DNA of 64,000 bases from Dryomyza anilis (GCA_951804985.1 OX638131.1:54123078-54187077); one strand, 5' to 3'. Counted from the stretch's first letter, positions 37,695 through 50,794 are shown. Made by a program: numbers and translations. The notes: generated by a model from the sequence alone, not told the origin.

Positions 37695-40090
37695 CATTTT
37701 AAGTTTGAGACGTGATTTCTCAATAACACATGCGCCGATTATAATAAACTAAAAGGGCAAACATAAATTACAAAATGTGCCAACTGTGAGGCCTCTACGA
37801 CGTGTATTTACGGAGTTATGAGCATTTTAAGTTTGAGACGTGATTTCTCAAGAGCCCTTGCGCCGATTATATTGATTTATATTGTAATTAAAAGAGCAAA
37901 AATAGATTACAAAATGTATTTACGGAGTTATGAGCATTTTAATTTTAAAATGTGATTTCTCAAGAACACATGTGCCGATTATAATGATTTATAATGAAAA
38001 AATTAAAAGGGCAAAACTAGATTACAAAATGTGCCAACTTTGAGCATTTTAATTTTAAGACGTGATTTCTCAAGAACCCCTTGCGCCGATTATAATGATT
38101 TATATTGGAATTAAAAGGGCAAAAATAGATTACAAAATGTGCCAACATTGAGGCCTCTAGACTAGTATTTACGGATTTATGAGCATTTTAAGTTTGAGAC
38201 GTGATTTCTCAAGAACACATGCGCCGATTATAATAAACTAAAACGGCAAACATGAATTACAAAATGTGCCAACTGTGAGGCCTCTACGACGTGTATTTAC
38301 GGAGTTATGAGCATTTTAAGTTTGAGATGTGATTTCACAAGAGCCCTTGCGCGGATTATATTGATTTATATAGTATTGATTATATTGTAAGAGCACAAAT
38401 AGATTACAAAATGTATTTACGGTGTTATGAGCATTTTAAGTTTAAAACGTGATTTCTCAAGAACACATGCGCCGATTATAATAAACTAAAAGGGCAAACA
38501 TAAATTACAAAATGTGCCAACTGTGAGGGCTCTACGACGTGTATTTACGGAGTTATGACATTTTAATTTGAGACGTGATTTCTCAAGAGCCCTTGCGCCG
38601 ATTATAATGATTTATAATGAACAAATTAAAAGGGCAAAACTAGATTACAAAATGTGCCAACTTTGAGCATTTTAATTTTGAGACGTGATTTCTCAAGAAC
38701 CCTTGCGCCGATTATAATGATTTATAATGGAATTAAAAGGGCAAAAATAGATTACAAAATGTGCCAAGTTTGCGGCCTCTATACTCGTATTTACGTAGTT
38801 ATGAGCATTTTAAGTTTGAGACGTGATTTCTCAAGAGCACTTGTGCCGATTATAATGATTTATATTATAATTAAAAGGGCAAAAATAGAATACAAAATGT
38901 GCCAACTTTGAGGCCTCTACGATGTGTATTTACGGAGTATTTACGCGTATTTACGGAGTTATGAGCATTTTAAGTTTGAGACGTGTTATCTCAAGAACCC
39001 TTGCCCCGACTATAAAGATGTATTTATATTGGTATTAAAAGGGCAAAAATACATTACAAAATGTGACGACTTTGAGGCGTCTACGACGCGTATTTACGGA
39101 GTTATGATCATTTTAATTTTGAGACGTGATTTCTCACGAACCCTTGCTCCGACTATAATGATTTATATTGGAAACCCCTTGCGCCAAAAATAGATTACAA
39201 AATGTGCCAACTTTGATCATTTTAATTTTTAGACGTGATTTTTCAAGAACCCCTTGCGCCGATTATAATGATTTATATTGTACTTAAAAGAGCAAAAATA
39301 GATTACAAAATGTGCCAACTTTGAGCATTCTAAGTTTGATACGTGATTTCTCAAGAGCCCTTGCGCCGATTATAATGATTTACATTGTAATTAAAAGAGC
39401 AAAAATAGATTACAACATTTGACAACTTTGAAGCCTCTACGACGTGTATTTACGGAGTTATGAGTATTTGATAGTTTGTGACGTGATTTCTCAAGAACCC
39501 CTTGCGCCGATTATAATGAATTAAAAGGGCAAAAATAGATTACAAAATGTGCCAACTTTGAGGCCTCTACGACGTGTGTTTACGGAGTTTTTACACGTAT
39601 TTACGGATTTATGAGCATATTAAGTTTGAGACGTGATTTCCCTAAAACCCTTGCGCCGACTATAATGATTTATATTGGAATTAAAAGAGCAAAAATATAT
39701 TACAAAATGTGCCAACTTTGAGCATTTTAAGTTTGAGACGTGATTTCTCAAGAGCCCTTCCGCAGATTATAATAAACTAAAAGGGCAAAAATAGATTACA
39801 AAATGTGCCAACTTTGAGGGCTCGACGACGTGTATTTACGGAGTTATGAGCATTTTAAGTTTGAGACGTGTTATCTCAAGAACTCTTGCGCCGATTATAA
39901 TGATTTATATTGTAATTAAAAGAGCAAAAATAGATTACAACATGTACCAACTTTGAAGCCTCTACGACGTGTATTTACGGAGTTATGAGTATTTGATAGT
40001 TTGTGACGTGATTTCTTAAGAACCCCTTGCGCCGATTATAATGATATATATTTGAATTAAAAGGGCAAAAATAGATTACATAATGTGCCA
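37695..40090 (+). repeat. Satellite block, forward
   Basis: About 19 monomers, related to 9800-12240 and to 43400-45874. Frames 38654-38911 and 38924-39193 are the split equivalent of 4289-4681. Ends with GTGCCAATCGGCGCAAGG, the junction shared with 12240 and 45874. No gene. Confidence 0.88.
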
Positions 40091-40480
40091 ATCGGCGCAA
40101 GGGCTCTTGAGAAAACACGTCTCAAACTTAAAATGCTCATAACTCCGTAAATAGACGTCGTAGAGGCCTCACAGTTGGCACATTTTGTAATTTATGTTTG
40201 CCCTTTTAGTTTATTATAATCGGCGCTTGTGTTCTTGAGAAATCACGTCTCAAACTTAAAATGCTCACAACTCCGTAAATACGAGTCTAGACGCCTCAAA
40301 CTTGGCACATTTTGTTATCTATTTTTGCCTTTTTAATTCCAATATAAATCATTATAGTAGGCGCAAGGGTTCTTGAGAAATCACGTCTCAAACTTAATAT
40401 GCTCATAACTCCGTAAATACGCGTAAATACTCCGTAAATACAAGTCGTAGAGGCCTTAAAGTTGGCACATTCTGTAATCT
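40091..40480 (-). repeat. Satellite block, reverse (empty paralogue of the SINE site)
   Basis: Same left junction and TTTTGTTATC marker as 12241-12965, but the target TATAAATCA at 40343-40351 is uninterrupted. No gene. Confidence 0.9.
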
Positions 40481-40503
40481 ATAAAGATTACAAAATTTGC
40501 CAA
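40461..40503. repeat. R-to-F junction hairpin
   Basis: GTTGGCACATTCTGTAATCT, loop ATAA, AGATTACAAAATTTGCCAA. It has more mismatches than the other copies. Confidence 0.88.
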
Positions 40504-41746
40504 ATTTGAAGCCTCTACGACGTGTATTTACGGAGTTATGAGTATTTGATAGTTTGTGACGTGATTTCTTAAGAACCCCTTGCGCCGATTATAATGATTT
40601 ATATTGGAATTAAAAGGGCAAAAATAGATTACAGAATGTGCCAACTTTGAGGCCTCTAGACTCGTATTTACGGAGTTATGAGCATTTTAAATTTGAGACG
40701 TGATTTCTCAAGAACACATGCGCCGATTATAATAAACTAAAACGGCAAACATGAATTACAAAATGTGCCAACTGTGAGGCCTCTACGACGTGTATTTACG
40801 GAGTTATGAGCATTTTAAGTTTGAGACGTGATTTCTTAAGAGCCCTTGCGCCGATTATATTGATTTATATTGTAATTAAAAGAGCAAAAATAGATTAAAA
40901 ATGTATTTACGGAGTTATGAGCATTTTAAGTTTAAAACGTGATTTCTCAAGAACACATGCGCCGATTATAATGATTTATAATGAAAAAATTAAAAGAGCA
41001 AAACTAGATTACAAAATGTGCCAACTTTGAGCATTTTAATTTTGAGACGTGATTTCTCAAGAACCCCTTGCGCCCATTATAATGATTTATATTGGAATTA
41101 AAAGGACAAAAATAGATTACAAAATGTGCCAACACTGAGGCCTCTAGACTCGTATTTACGGAGTTATGAGCTTTTTAAGTTAGAGAAGTGATTTCTCAAG
41201 AACACATGCGCCGATTATAATAAAATAAAAGGGCAAACATGAATTACAAAATGTGCCAACTGTGAGGCCTCTACGACGTGTATTTACGGAGTTATGAGCA
41301 TTTTAAATTTGAGACGTGATTTCTCAAGAGCCCTTGCGCCGATTATATTGATTTATATTGTAATTAAAAGAGCACAAATAGATTACAAAATGTATTTACG
41401 GAGTTATGAGCATTTTAAGTTTAAAACGTGATTTCTCAAGATCACATGCGCCGATTATAATAAACTAAAAGGGCAAACATAAATTACAAAATGTGCCAAC
41501 TGTGAGGGCTCTACGACGTGTATTTACGGAGTTATTACATTTTAATTTGAGACGTGATTTCTCAAGAGCCCTTGCGCCGATTATAATGATTTATAATGAA
41601 AAAATTAAAAGGGCAAAACTAGATTACAAAATGTGCCAACTTTGAGCATTTTAATTTTGAGACGTGATTTCTCAAGAACCCTTCCGCCGATTATAATGAT
41701 TTATAATGGAATTAAAACGCCAAAAATAGATTAATTAAAGGGCAAA
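40504..41746 (+). repeat. Satellite block, forward
   Basis: About ten monomers, close relative of 15360-16483. Ends at TAGATTAATTAAAGGGCAAA, a one-base variant of the usual junction. No gene. Confidence 0.88.
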
Positions 41747-42192
41747 GTTGGCACATTTTGTAATCTATTTTTGCTCTTTTAATTACAATATAAATCATTA
41801 TAATCGGCGCAAGGGCTCTTGAGAAATCACGTCTCAAATTTAAAATGCTCATAACTCCGCAAATAGACGTCGTAGAGGCGTCACAGTTGGCACATTTTGT
41901 AATTTATGTTTGCCCTTTTAGTTTGTTATAATCGGCGCTTGTGTTCTTGAGAAATCACGTCTCAAACTTAAAATGCTCACAACTCCGTAAATACGAGTCT
42001 AGACGCCTCAAACTTGGCACATTTTGTAATCTATTTTTGCCTTTTTAATTCCAATATAAATCATTATAGTAGGCGCAAGGGTTCTTGAGAAATCACGTCT
42101 CAAACTTAATATGCTCATAACTCCGTAAATACGCGTAAATACTCCGTAAATACACGTCGTAGAGGCCTCAAAGTTGGCACATTATGTAATCT
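41747..42192 (-). repeat. Satellite block, reverse
   Basis: About 450 bp, sister of 13865-14310 and 16484-16929. No gene. Confidence 0.88.
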
Positions 42193-42216
42193 ATAAAGAT
42201 TACAAAATGTGCCAAC
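42173..42216. repeat. R-to-F junction hairpin
   Basis: GTTGGCACATTATGTAATCT, loop ATAA, AGATTACAAAATGTGCCAAC; one mismatched pair. Confidence 0.93.
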
Positions 42217-45200
42217 TTTGAGGCCTCTACGACGTGTATTTACGGAGTTATGAGCATATTAAGTTTGATACGTGATTTCTCAAGAGCCCTTGCGCCGATT
42301 ATAATGATTTATATTGTAATTAAAAGAGCAAAAATAGATTACAACATGTGCCAACTTTGAAGCCTCTACGACGTGTATTTACGGAGTTATGAGTATTTGA
42401 TAGTTTGTGACGTGATGTCTCAAGAACCCCTTGCGCCGATTATAATGATTTATATTGGAATTAAAAGGGAAAAAATAGATTACAGAATGTGCCGACATTA
42501 AGGCCTCTAGACTCGTATTTACGGAGTTATGAGCATTTTAAGTTTGAGACGTGATTTCTCAAGAACACATGCGCCGATTATAATAAACTAAAAGGGCAAA
42601 CATGAATTACAAAATGTGCCAACTGTGAGGCCTCTACGACGTGTATTTACGGAGTTATGAGCATTTTAAGTTTGAGACGTAATTTCTCAAGAGCCCTTGC
42701 GCCGATTATATTGATTTATATTTTAATTAAAAGAGCAAAAATAGATTACAAAATGTATTTACGGAGTTATGATCATTTTAAGTTTAAAACGTGATTTCTC
42801 AAGAACACATGCGCCGATTATAATGATTTATAATGAAAAAATTGAAAGGGCAAAACTAGATTACAAAATGTGCCAACTTTGAGCATTTTAATTTTGAGAC
42901 ATGATTTCTCAAGAACCCATTGCGCCGATTATAATGATTTATATTGGAATTAAAAGGGCAAAAATAGATTACAAAATGTGCCAACATTGAGGCCTCTAGA
43001 CTCGTATTTACGGAGTTATGAGCATTTTAAGTTTGAGACGTGATTTCTCAAGAACTCATGCGCCGATTATAATAAACTAAAAGGGCAAACATGAATTACA
43101 AAATGTGCCAACTGTGAGGCCTCTACGACGTGTATTTACGGAGTTATGAGCATTTTAAGTTTGAGACGTGATTTCTCAAGAGCCCTTGCGCCGATTATAT
43201 TGATTTATATTGTAATTAAAAGAGCACAAATAGATTACAAAATGTATTTACGGAGTTATGAGCATTTTAAGTTTTAAACGTAATTTCGCAAGAACACATG
43301 CGCCGATTATAATAAACTAAAAGGGCAAACATAAATTACAAAATGTGCCAACTGTGAGGGCTCTACGACGTGTATTTACGGAGTTATGAGCATTTTAAGT
43401 TTGAGACGTGATTTCTCAAGAGCCCTTGCGCCGATTATATTGATTTATATTTTAATTAAAAGAGCAAAAATAGATTACAAAATGTATTTACGGAGTTATG
43501 AGCATTTTAAGTTTAAAACGTGATTTCTCAAGAACACATGCGCCGATTATAATGATTTATAATGAAAAAATTAAAAGGGCAAAACTAGATTACAAAATGT
43601 GCCAACTTTGAGCATTTTAATTTTGAGACATGATTTCTCAAGAACCCATTGCGCCGATTATAATGATTTATATTGGAATTAAAAGGGCAAAAATAGATTA
43701 CAAAATGTGCCAACATTGAGGCCTCTAGACTCGTATTTACGGAGTTATGAGCATTTTTAGTTTGAGACGTGATTTCTCAAGAACTCATGCGCCGATTATA
43801 ATAAACTAAAAGGGCAAACATGAATTACAAAATGTGCCAACTGTGAGGCCTCTACGACGTGTATTTACGGAGTTATGAGCATTTTAAGTTTGAGACGTGA
43901 TTTCACAAGAGCCCTTGCGCGGATTACATTGATTTATATTGTAATTAAAAGAGCACAAATAGATTACAAAATGTATTTACGGAGTTATGAGAATTTTAAG
44001 TTTAAAACGTGATTTCTCAAGAACACATGCGCCGATTATAATAAACTAAAAGGGCAAACATAAATTACAAAATGTGCCAACTGTGAGGGCTCTACGACGT
44101 GTATTTACGGAGTTATGACATTTTAATTTGAAACGTGATTTCTCAAGAGCCCTTGCGCCGATTATAATGATTTATAATGAACAAATTAAAAGGGCAAAAC
44201 TAGATTACAAAATGTGCCAACTTTGAGCATTTTAATTTTGAGACGTGATTTCTCAAGAACCCTTGCGCCGATTATAATGATTTATAATGGAATTAAAAGG
44301 CCAAAAATAGATTACAAAATGTGCCAACTTTGAGCATTTTAATTTTGAGACGTGATTTCTCAAGAGCCCTTACGCCGATTATAATGATTTATTATGGAAT
44401 TAAAAGGGCAAAAATAGATTACAAAATGTGCCAAGTTTGCGGCCTCTACGACGCGTATTTACGGAGTTATGATCATTTTAAGTTTGAGACTTGATTTCTC
44501 AAGAACCAAATATAATGATTGATAATGGAATTAAAAGGCCAAAAATAGATTACAAATTGTGCCAACTCTGAGGCCTCTATACTCGTATTTACGTAGTTAT
44601 GAGCATTTTAAGATTGAGACGTGATTTCTCAAGAACCCATGCGCCAATTATAATATAAAAGGCAAACATAAATTACAAAATGTGCCAACTGTGAGGGCTC
44701 TACAACGTGTATTTACGCAGTTATAAGCATTTTAAGTTTGAGACGTGATTTCTCAAGAGCACTTGTGCCGATTATAATGATTTATATTATAATTAAAAGG
44801 GCAAAAATAGAATACAAAATGTGCCAACTTTGAGGCCTCTACGATGTGTATTTACGGAGTATTTACGCGTATTTACGGAGTTATGAGCATTTTAAGTTTG
44901 AGACGTGTTATCTCAAGAACCCTTGCCCCGACTATAAAGATGTATTTATATTGGTATTAAAAGGGCAAAAATACATTACAAAATGTGACAACTTTGAGGC
45001 CTCTACGACGAGTATTTACGGAGTTATGATCATTTTAATTTTGAGACATGATTTCTCACGAACCCTTGCTCCGACTATAATGATTTATATTGGAAACCCC
45101 TTGCGCCAAAAATAGATTACAAAATGTGCCAACTTTGAGCATTTTAATTTTTAGACGTGATTTTTCAAGAACCCCTTGCGCCGATTATAATGATTTATAT

Positions 45201-45874
45201 TGTACTTAATAGAGCAAAAATAGATTACAAAATGTGCCAACTTTGAGCATTCTAAGTTTGATACGTGATTTCTCAAGAGCCCTTGCGCCGATTATAATGA
45301 TTTACATTGTAATTAAAAGAGCAAAAATAGATTACAACATTTGACAACTTTGAAGCCTCTGCGACGTGTATTTACGGAGTTATGAGTATTTGATAGTTTG
45401 TGACGTGATTTCTCAAGAACCCCTTGCGCCGATTATAATGAATTAAAAGGGCAAAAATAGATTACAAAATGTGCCAACTTTGAGGCCTCTACGACGTGTG
45501 TTTACGGAGTATTTACACGTATTTACGGATTTATGAGCATATTAAGTTTGAGACGTGATTTCCCTAAAACCCTTGCGCCGACTATAATGATTTATATTGG
45601 AATTAAAAGAGCAAAAATATATTACAAAATGTGCCAACTTTGAGCATTTTAAGTTTGAGACGTGATTTCTCAAGAGCCCTTCCGCAGATTATAATAAACT
45701 AAAAGGGCAAAAATAGATTACAAAATGTGCCAACTTTGAGGCCTCTACGACGTGTATTTATGGAGTTATGAGTATTTGATAGTTTGTGACGTGATTTCTT
45801 AAGAACCCCTTGCGCCGATTATAATGATATATATTTGAATTAAAAGGGCAAAAATAGATTACATAATGTGCCAA
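42217..45874 (+). repeat. Satellite block, forward
   Basis: About 29 monomers. Frame 44846-45115 matches 38924-39193 with few changes, 5922 bp apart, indicating a roughly 5.9-kb higher-order period here. Two adjacent versions of a monomer series begin near 42870 and 43600 (both contain GAGACATGATTTCTC). Ends with GTGCCAATCGGCGCAAGG. No gene. Confidence 0.88.
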
Positions 45875-46263
45875 TCGGCGCAAGGGCTCTTGAGAAATCA
45901 CGTCTCAAACTTAAAATGCTCATAACTCCGTAAATAGACGTCGTAGAGGCCTCACAGTTGGCACATTTTGTAATTTATGTTTGCCCTTTTAGTTTATTAT
46001 AATCGGCGCTTGTGTTCTTGAGAAATCGCGTCTCAAACTTAAAATGCTCACAACTCCGTAAATACGAGTCTAGACGCATCAAACTTGGCACATTTTGTTA
46101 TCTATTTTTGCCTTTTTAATTCCAATATAAATCATTATAGTAGGCGCAAGGGTTCTTGAGAAATCACGTCTCAAACTTAATATGCTCATAACTCCGTAAA
46201 TACGCGTAAATACTCCGTAAATACACGTCGTAGAGGCCTTAAAGTTGGCACATTATGTAATCT
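45875..46263 (-). repeat. Satellite block, reverse (second empty paralogue of the SINE site)
   Basis: Same junction and TTTTGTTATC marker as 12241 and 40091. Target TATAAATCA at 46126-46134 is intact. No gene. Confidence 0.9.
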
Positions 46264-46286
46264 ATAAAGATTACAAAATGTGCCAA
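46244..46286. repeat. R-to-F junction hairpin
   Basis: GTTGGCACATTATGTAATCT, loop ATAA, AGATTACAAAATGTGCCAA. Confidence 0.92.
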
Positions 46287-46657
46287 ATTTGAAGCCTCTA
46301 CGACGTGTATTTACGGAGTTATGAGTATTTGATAGTTTGTGACGTGATTTCTCAAGAACCCCTTGCGCCGATTATAATGATTTATATTGGAATTAAAAGG
46401 GCAAAAATAGATTACAGAATGTGCCAACTTTGAGGCCTCTAGACTCGTATTTACGGAGTTATGAGCATTTTAAGTTTGAGACGTGATTTCTCAAGAACAC
46501 ATGCGCCGATTATAATAAACTAAAACGGCAAACATGAATTACAAAATGTGCCAACTGTGAGGCCTCTACGACGTGTATTTACGGAGTTATGAGCATTTTA
46601 AGTTTGAGACGTGATTTCTCAAGAGCCCTTGCGCCGATTATATTGATTTATATTGTA

Positions 46658-46701
46658 GTTGGCACATTATGTAATCTACAAAGATTACAAAATGTGCCAA
46701 C
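46658..46701. repeat. Isolated junction hairpin inside a forward block, ACAA loop variant
   Basis: GTTGGCACATTATGTAATCT, loop ACAA, AGATTACAAAATGTGCCAAC directly after forward TTTATATTGTA. Here the reverse arm is only the 20 bp of the hairpin plus loop. The inverted block that normally precedes it is missing, which suggests a deletion or a separate move of the hairpin. Confidence 0.9.
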
Positions 46702-48285
46702 TTTGAGGCCTCTACGACGTGTATTTACGGAGTTATGAGCATATTAAGTTTGATACGTGATTTCTCAAGAGCCCTTGCGCCGATTATAATGATTTATATT
46801 GTAATTAAAAGAGCACAAATAGATTACAAAATGTATTTACGGAGTTATGAGCATTTTAAGTTTAAACGTGATTTCTCAAGAACACATGCGCCGATTATAA
46901 TTAACTAAAAGGGCAAACATGAATTACAAAATGTGCCAACTGTGAGGCCTCTACGAAGCGTATTTACGGAGTTATGAGCATTTTAAGTTTGAGACGTGAT
47001 TTTACAAGAGCCCTTGCGCGGATTATATTGATTTATATTGTAATTAAAAGAGCACAAATAGATTACAAAATGTATTTACGGAGTTATGAGCATTTTAAGT
47101 TTAAACGTGATTTCTCAAGAACACATGCGCCGATTATAATAAACTAAAGGGGCAAACATAAATTACAAAATGTGCCAACTGTGAGGGCTCTACGATGTGT
47201 ATTTACGGAGTTATGACATTTTAATTTGAGACGTGATTTCTCAAGAGCCCTTGCGCCGATTATAATGATTTATAATGAAAAAATTAAAAGGGCAAAACTA
47301 GATTACAAAATGTGCCAACTTTGAGCATTTTAATTTTGAGACGTGATTTCTCAAGAACCCTTGCGCCGATTATAATGATTTATAATGGAATTAAAAGGCC
47401 AAAAATAGATTACAAAATGTGCCAAGTTAGCGGCTTCTACGACGCGTATTTACGGAGTTATGATCATTTTAAGTTTGAGACTTGATTTCTCAAGAACCAT
47501 TGCTCCGAATATAATGATTGATAATGGAATTAAAAGGCCAAAAATAGATTACAAATTGTGCCAACTCTGAGGCCTCTATACTCGTATTTACGTAGTTATG
47601 AGCCTTTTAAGATTGAGACGTGATTTCTCAAGAACCCATGCGCCAATTATAATATAAAAGGCAAACATAAATTACAAAATGTGCCAACTGTGAGGGCTCT
47701 ACAACGTGTATTTACGGAGTTATAAGCATTTTAAGTTTGAGACGGATTTCTCAAGAGCACTTGTGCCGATTATAATGATTTATATTATAATTAAAAGGGC
47801 AAAAATAGATTACAAAATGTGCCAACTTTGAGGCCTCTACGATGTGTATTTACGGAGTATTTACGCCTATTTACGGAGTTATGAGCATTTTAAGTTTGAG
47901 AAGTATTATCTCAAGAACCCTTGCCCCGACTATAAAGATGTATTTATATTGGTATTAAAAGGGCAAAAATACATTACAAAATGTGACAACTTTGAGGCCT
48001 CTACGACGCGTATTTACGGAGTTATGATCATTTTAATTTTGAGACGTGATTTCTCACGAACCCTTGCTCCGACTATAATGATTTATATTGGAAATAAAAG
48101 GGCAACAATAGATTACAAATTGTGCCTCTAGACTCGTATTTACGGAGTTATGATGATTTATATTGTAATTAAAAGAGCAAAAATAGATTACAACATGTGC
48201 CAACATTGAAGCCTCTACGACGTGTATTTACGGAGTTATGAGTATGTGATAGTTTGTGACGTGATTTCTCAAGAACCCCTTGCGC

Positions 48286-48291
48286 CGATTA
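48286..48291 (+). repeat. Probable LINE target-site duplication, left copy (CGATTA)
   Basis: Satellite reads GCGCCGATTA up to the TTAC-repeat tail. CGATTA recurs at 50829-50834 where the satellite resumes in register. Six base pairs is short, and satellite context could produce it by chance. Confidence 0.55.
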
Positions 48292-48311
48292 CTTACTTAC
48301 TTAAATGGCCC

Positions 48312-50558
48312 TTACAACCGTGGATCGGTTTTGGCCGCTGAGATGAAGCCGCGCCAGTCGGATCTGCTTTGCGCGCGCTGACGCCAGTTAGAAATACCAA
48401 GCGTTGCCAGGTTGTCCTCAACTTGGTCTTTCCAACGCAGATTTGTTAGCAAAGCAGATAGGGCCAAAGATTTTACGGAGAATCTTTCTCTCGAACGCTC
48501 CCAGTACTCTCTCATCGGTGGTGGCCAGCGTCAGGCCAGGGTCATCCTGCAAAGCCTTATAAGTTTCGCAGGTATACCGAACTCAGACATTGCGGCGTAT
48601 AATCGTTCCCTTATCGGAGTGTCGAAGGCGGCTTTATAGTCGACTAATAGGTGGTAGGTGTCGATCTGTTTTTCTAGGGTTTTTTCCTGGATTAGGCGCA
48701 ATGTGAAAATCTGGTCTATGGTGGACTCTCCAGGTCTGAAGCCGCACTGATAAGGTCCAATCAGTCTGTTGACGATGGGCTTCAGTCGTTCACATAATAC
48801 GCTCGATAGAACCTTGTATGCGATATTGAGTAGGCTGATCCCACGGTAGTTGGCGCAGATAGTGGGATCCCCTTTCTTAAGGATTGGGCAGAGTACACTG
48901 AGGTTCCAGTCACTTGGCATGCTTTCATCCGACCATATTCTGCTTACGAGCTCGTGCATGCTCTCTATTAGCTCTTCGCCTCCGGTCTTAAACAATTCAG
49001 CAGGCAGGCCATCAGCACCTGCGGCTTTGTTGTTTTTCAGCCGAGCAATGGCTGTTCTGACCTCGTCATGGTCGGGTGGCGGAATCTCAACGTCGTCATC
49101 AAGTACTGGGGTTGCCGGGTTTGCTTCTCTATCGGTGGAATTGAGGTCATCATCACCGGTCAGCAGTTTAGAGAAGTGATCCCTCCATATTTTCAGTGCG
49201 CTCTGGATATCTGTCACTAGATTTCCGTTCTCATCTTTACAGGAAGAGGCTCCGGATTTCGAACCTCCGGCTAGGCGTCTTATTTTCTCGAAGAATTTTC
49301 GAGCCTCATTCCTGTCCCCATGCATCTCAATCTCCTCACACTCACGTCTTTCTGCCTCGCTTTTTTTACGCCTGAAAAGACGTCTCTCTTCCCTCCTCTT
49401 CTCTTTGTATCGCTCCTTCGCAGCTCGCGTAGCTACTGACTGCAGGGTGGATTTGTACGCAGCGTCTTTCTCTGCAGTGGCCGCGCGACACTCATGGTCA
49501 TACCACTGATTCCTCAGGGGGCGTTGGAATCCAAGCACCTCTTCGGCAGCCGTACGCATAGAGCAGGAGATATGATTCCACTGCGCGCTTATATCATCGA
49601 GAGGAGGAGTGCTTTGTCTAAGCAGGTGTGAGAGTCGAGTGGAAAAGGCTTGCGTTGTCTGTTGTGATTGCAGCTTTCCGACGTCTAGCTTTCTCTGCGT
49701 TTGGTTCCGTACGTTCTTCGCAGCGCTTAAGCGTGTGCGGACCTTGGCTGCTACAAGGTAATGATCCGAGTCCATATTGGCACCTCGAATAGTGCGTACG
49801 TCCATCACGCTTGAAGCGTGCCTTCCGTCAATCACAACGTGATCAATTTGATTTCGAGTTTTTTGATCGGGCGACAACCATGTGGCCTTGTGGATATCGA
49901 AATGTTCGAATCTAGTGCTACTAACTACCATGTTTCGTGCTGCGGCGAAGTCGATTAGCCTCGTTCCGTTATCGGAAGTGTTGGCATGGAGGCTAAATTT
50001 TCCGATTGTGGGACAATAGATGGCTTCTCTGCCCACCTTGGCGTTAAAATCGCCTAGCACGATTTTGATATCGTGGCGGGGGCAGCGCTCGTATGCGTTG
50101 TCTAGGCGCTCGTAGAAGCGCTCTTTTGTCTCGTCATCTTTCTCGTTCGTCGGAGCGTGTGCACAAATTAGGCTGATATGGAAATATTTAGCCTTGATGC
50201 GGATTGTTGCCAGCCTTTCGTCCACGGGCGTGAACCTAGAGACAAGATGGCGGATTCTCTTGCCGACCACAAATCCACATCCAAATTCGTGTCTCTCCGC
50301 ATGGCAGCTGTAGTAGATATCACAGGACGCTTGTTTCGAACAGCCCTGTCCCGTCCATCGCATCTCCTGGATAGCGGTGATGTCAGCCTTATATTTTTCG
50401 AGGACATCTGCCAGCTGGATAGAGGCACCTTCCCTATAAAGGGTCCGGACATTCCAGGTGCATATCCGTAAATCATGGTCCTTAAAACGTTTGCGTGGGT
50501 CGTCATCGTTGTAATCGGTCGTTATCCGAGGCTTCTTTTTTGTTTTCATTGGGCGCAT
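48312..50558 (-). pseudogene. RTE endonuclease-reverse transcriptase ORF, broken by two internal deletions
   Basis: The product would nick the target and copy element RNA into DNA at the nick. The open frame runs to the stop at 48531-48533. Upstream it opens with GTG at 50594 after a TGA; the first ATG is at 50558, so I start there. Counting from the GTG codon, the endonuclease spans about residues 41-285: ICTWNVRTL (44-52), IQEMRW (75-80), GDFNAKVG (181-188), RNQIDHV (247-253) and SDH (276-278). The RT begins about 510: LKNNKAAGADGLPAELF (519-535), ANYRGISLLN (581-590), QCGFRPG (616-622) and motif A VDYKAAFD (651-658). After MTLA (684-687) the frame stops. Motif B and the YADD catalytic motif are absent. 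A piece with ERKILRKIFGPI follows in another frame (48457-48528), then LRWKDQVED to the natural end (48312-48440). The copy is catalytically dead for RT; its endonuclease half looks intact. Confidence 0.9.
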
Positions 50559-50641
50559 AGGTTTTTTCCGTGGTGGGACCCAAACCCAACGCACGAACCC
50601 TCACTCTGAGGGAGATGCTCGCCACTCACTTTAGCCGACTT

Positions 50642-50794
50642 CTACACCGGGTGGTGTAGAGCGCCGTTTCCAGGGACTTCCACGAGGAGGACTTCCACCG
50701 AAGTGGAGGTGTCACCATTTGACAATTTGTCAATTCTGATGACCAGTGAGTTGACTTGAGACGACACCGACAAGGATTGCGCTGGCTTCGCCAT
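50642..50794 (-). CDS. Small 5' ORF of the RTE element (50 codons)
   Basis: ATG at 50794 opens MAKPAQSLSVSSQVNSL and ends GALHHPV at a TAG (50642-50644). It lies upstream of the long ORF, whose first ATG is 84 bases beyond this stop. Some RTE elements carry a short ORF1 of unclear role before ORF2. The peptide has no domain I recognise and may be only the 5' UTR, or the start of an ancestral ORF cut short. The longer frame from 50887 begins in satellite and is not biological. Confidence 0.4.
   Translation of the reverse strand: MAKPAQSLSVSSQVNSLVIRIDKLSNGDTSTSVEVLLVEVPGNGALHHPV

Larger units (their letters stand above)
46287..48291 (+). repeat. Satellite block, forward, up to the LINE
   Basis: About 15 monomers containing the isolated hairpin at 46658-46701. 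Frame 47844-48131 is satellite and recurs at 28904. The last six bases, CGATTA (48286-48291), are the probable LINE target duplication. No gene. Confidence 0.88.

Noticed and set aside
48412..50471. ORFs antisense or out of frame to the LINE (48412-48639, 48850-49179, 50168-50506, 50178-50471)
   Set aside because: Shadow frames over the endonuclease-RT ORF; the long minus-strand frame with recognisable motifs accounts for this DNA.
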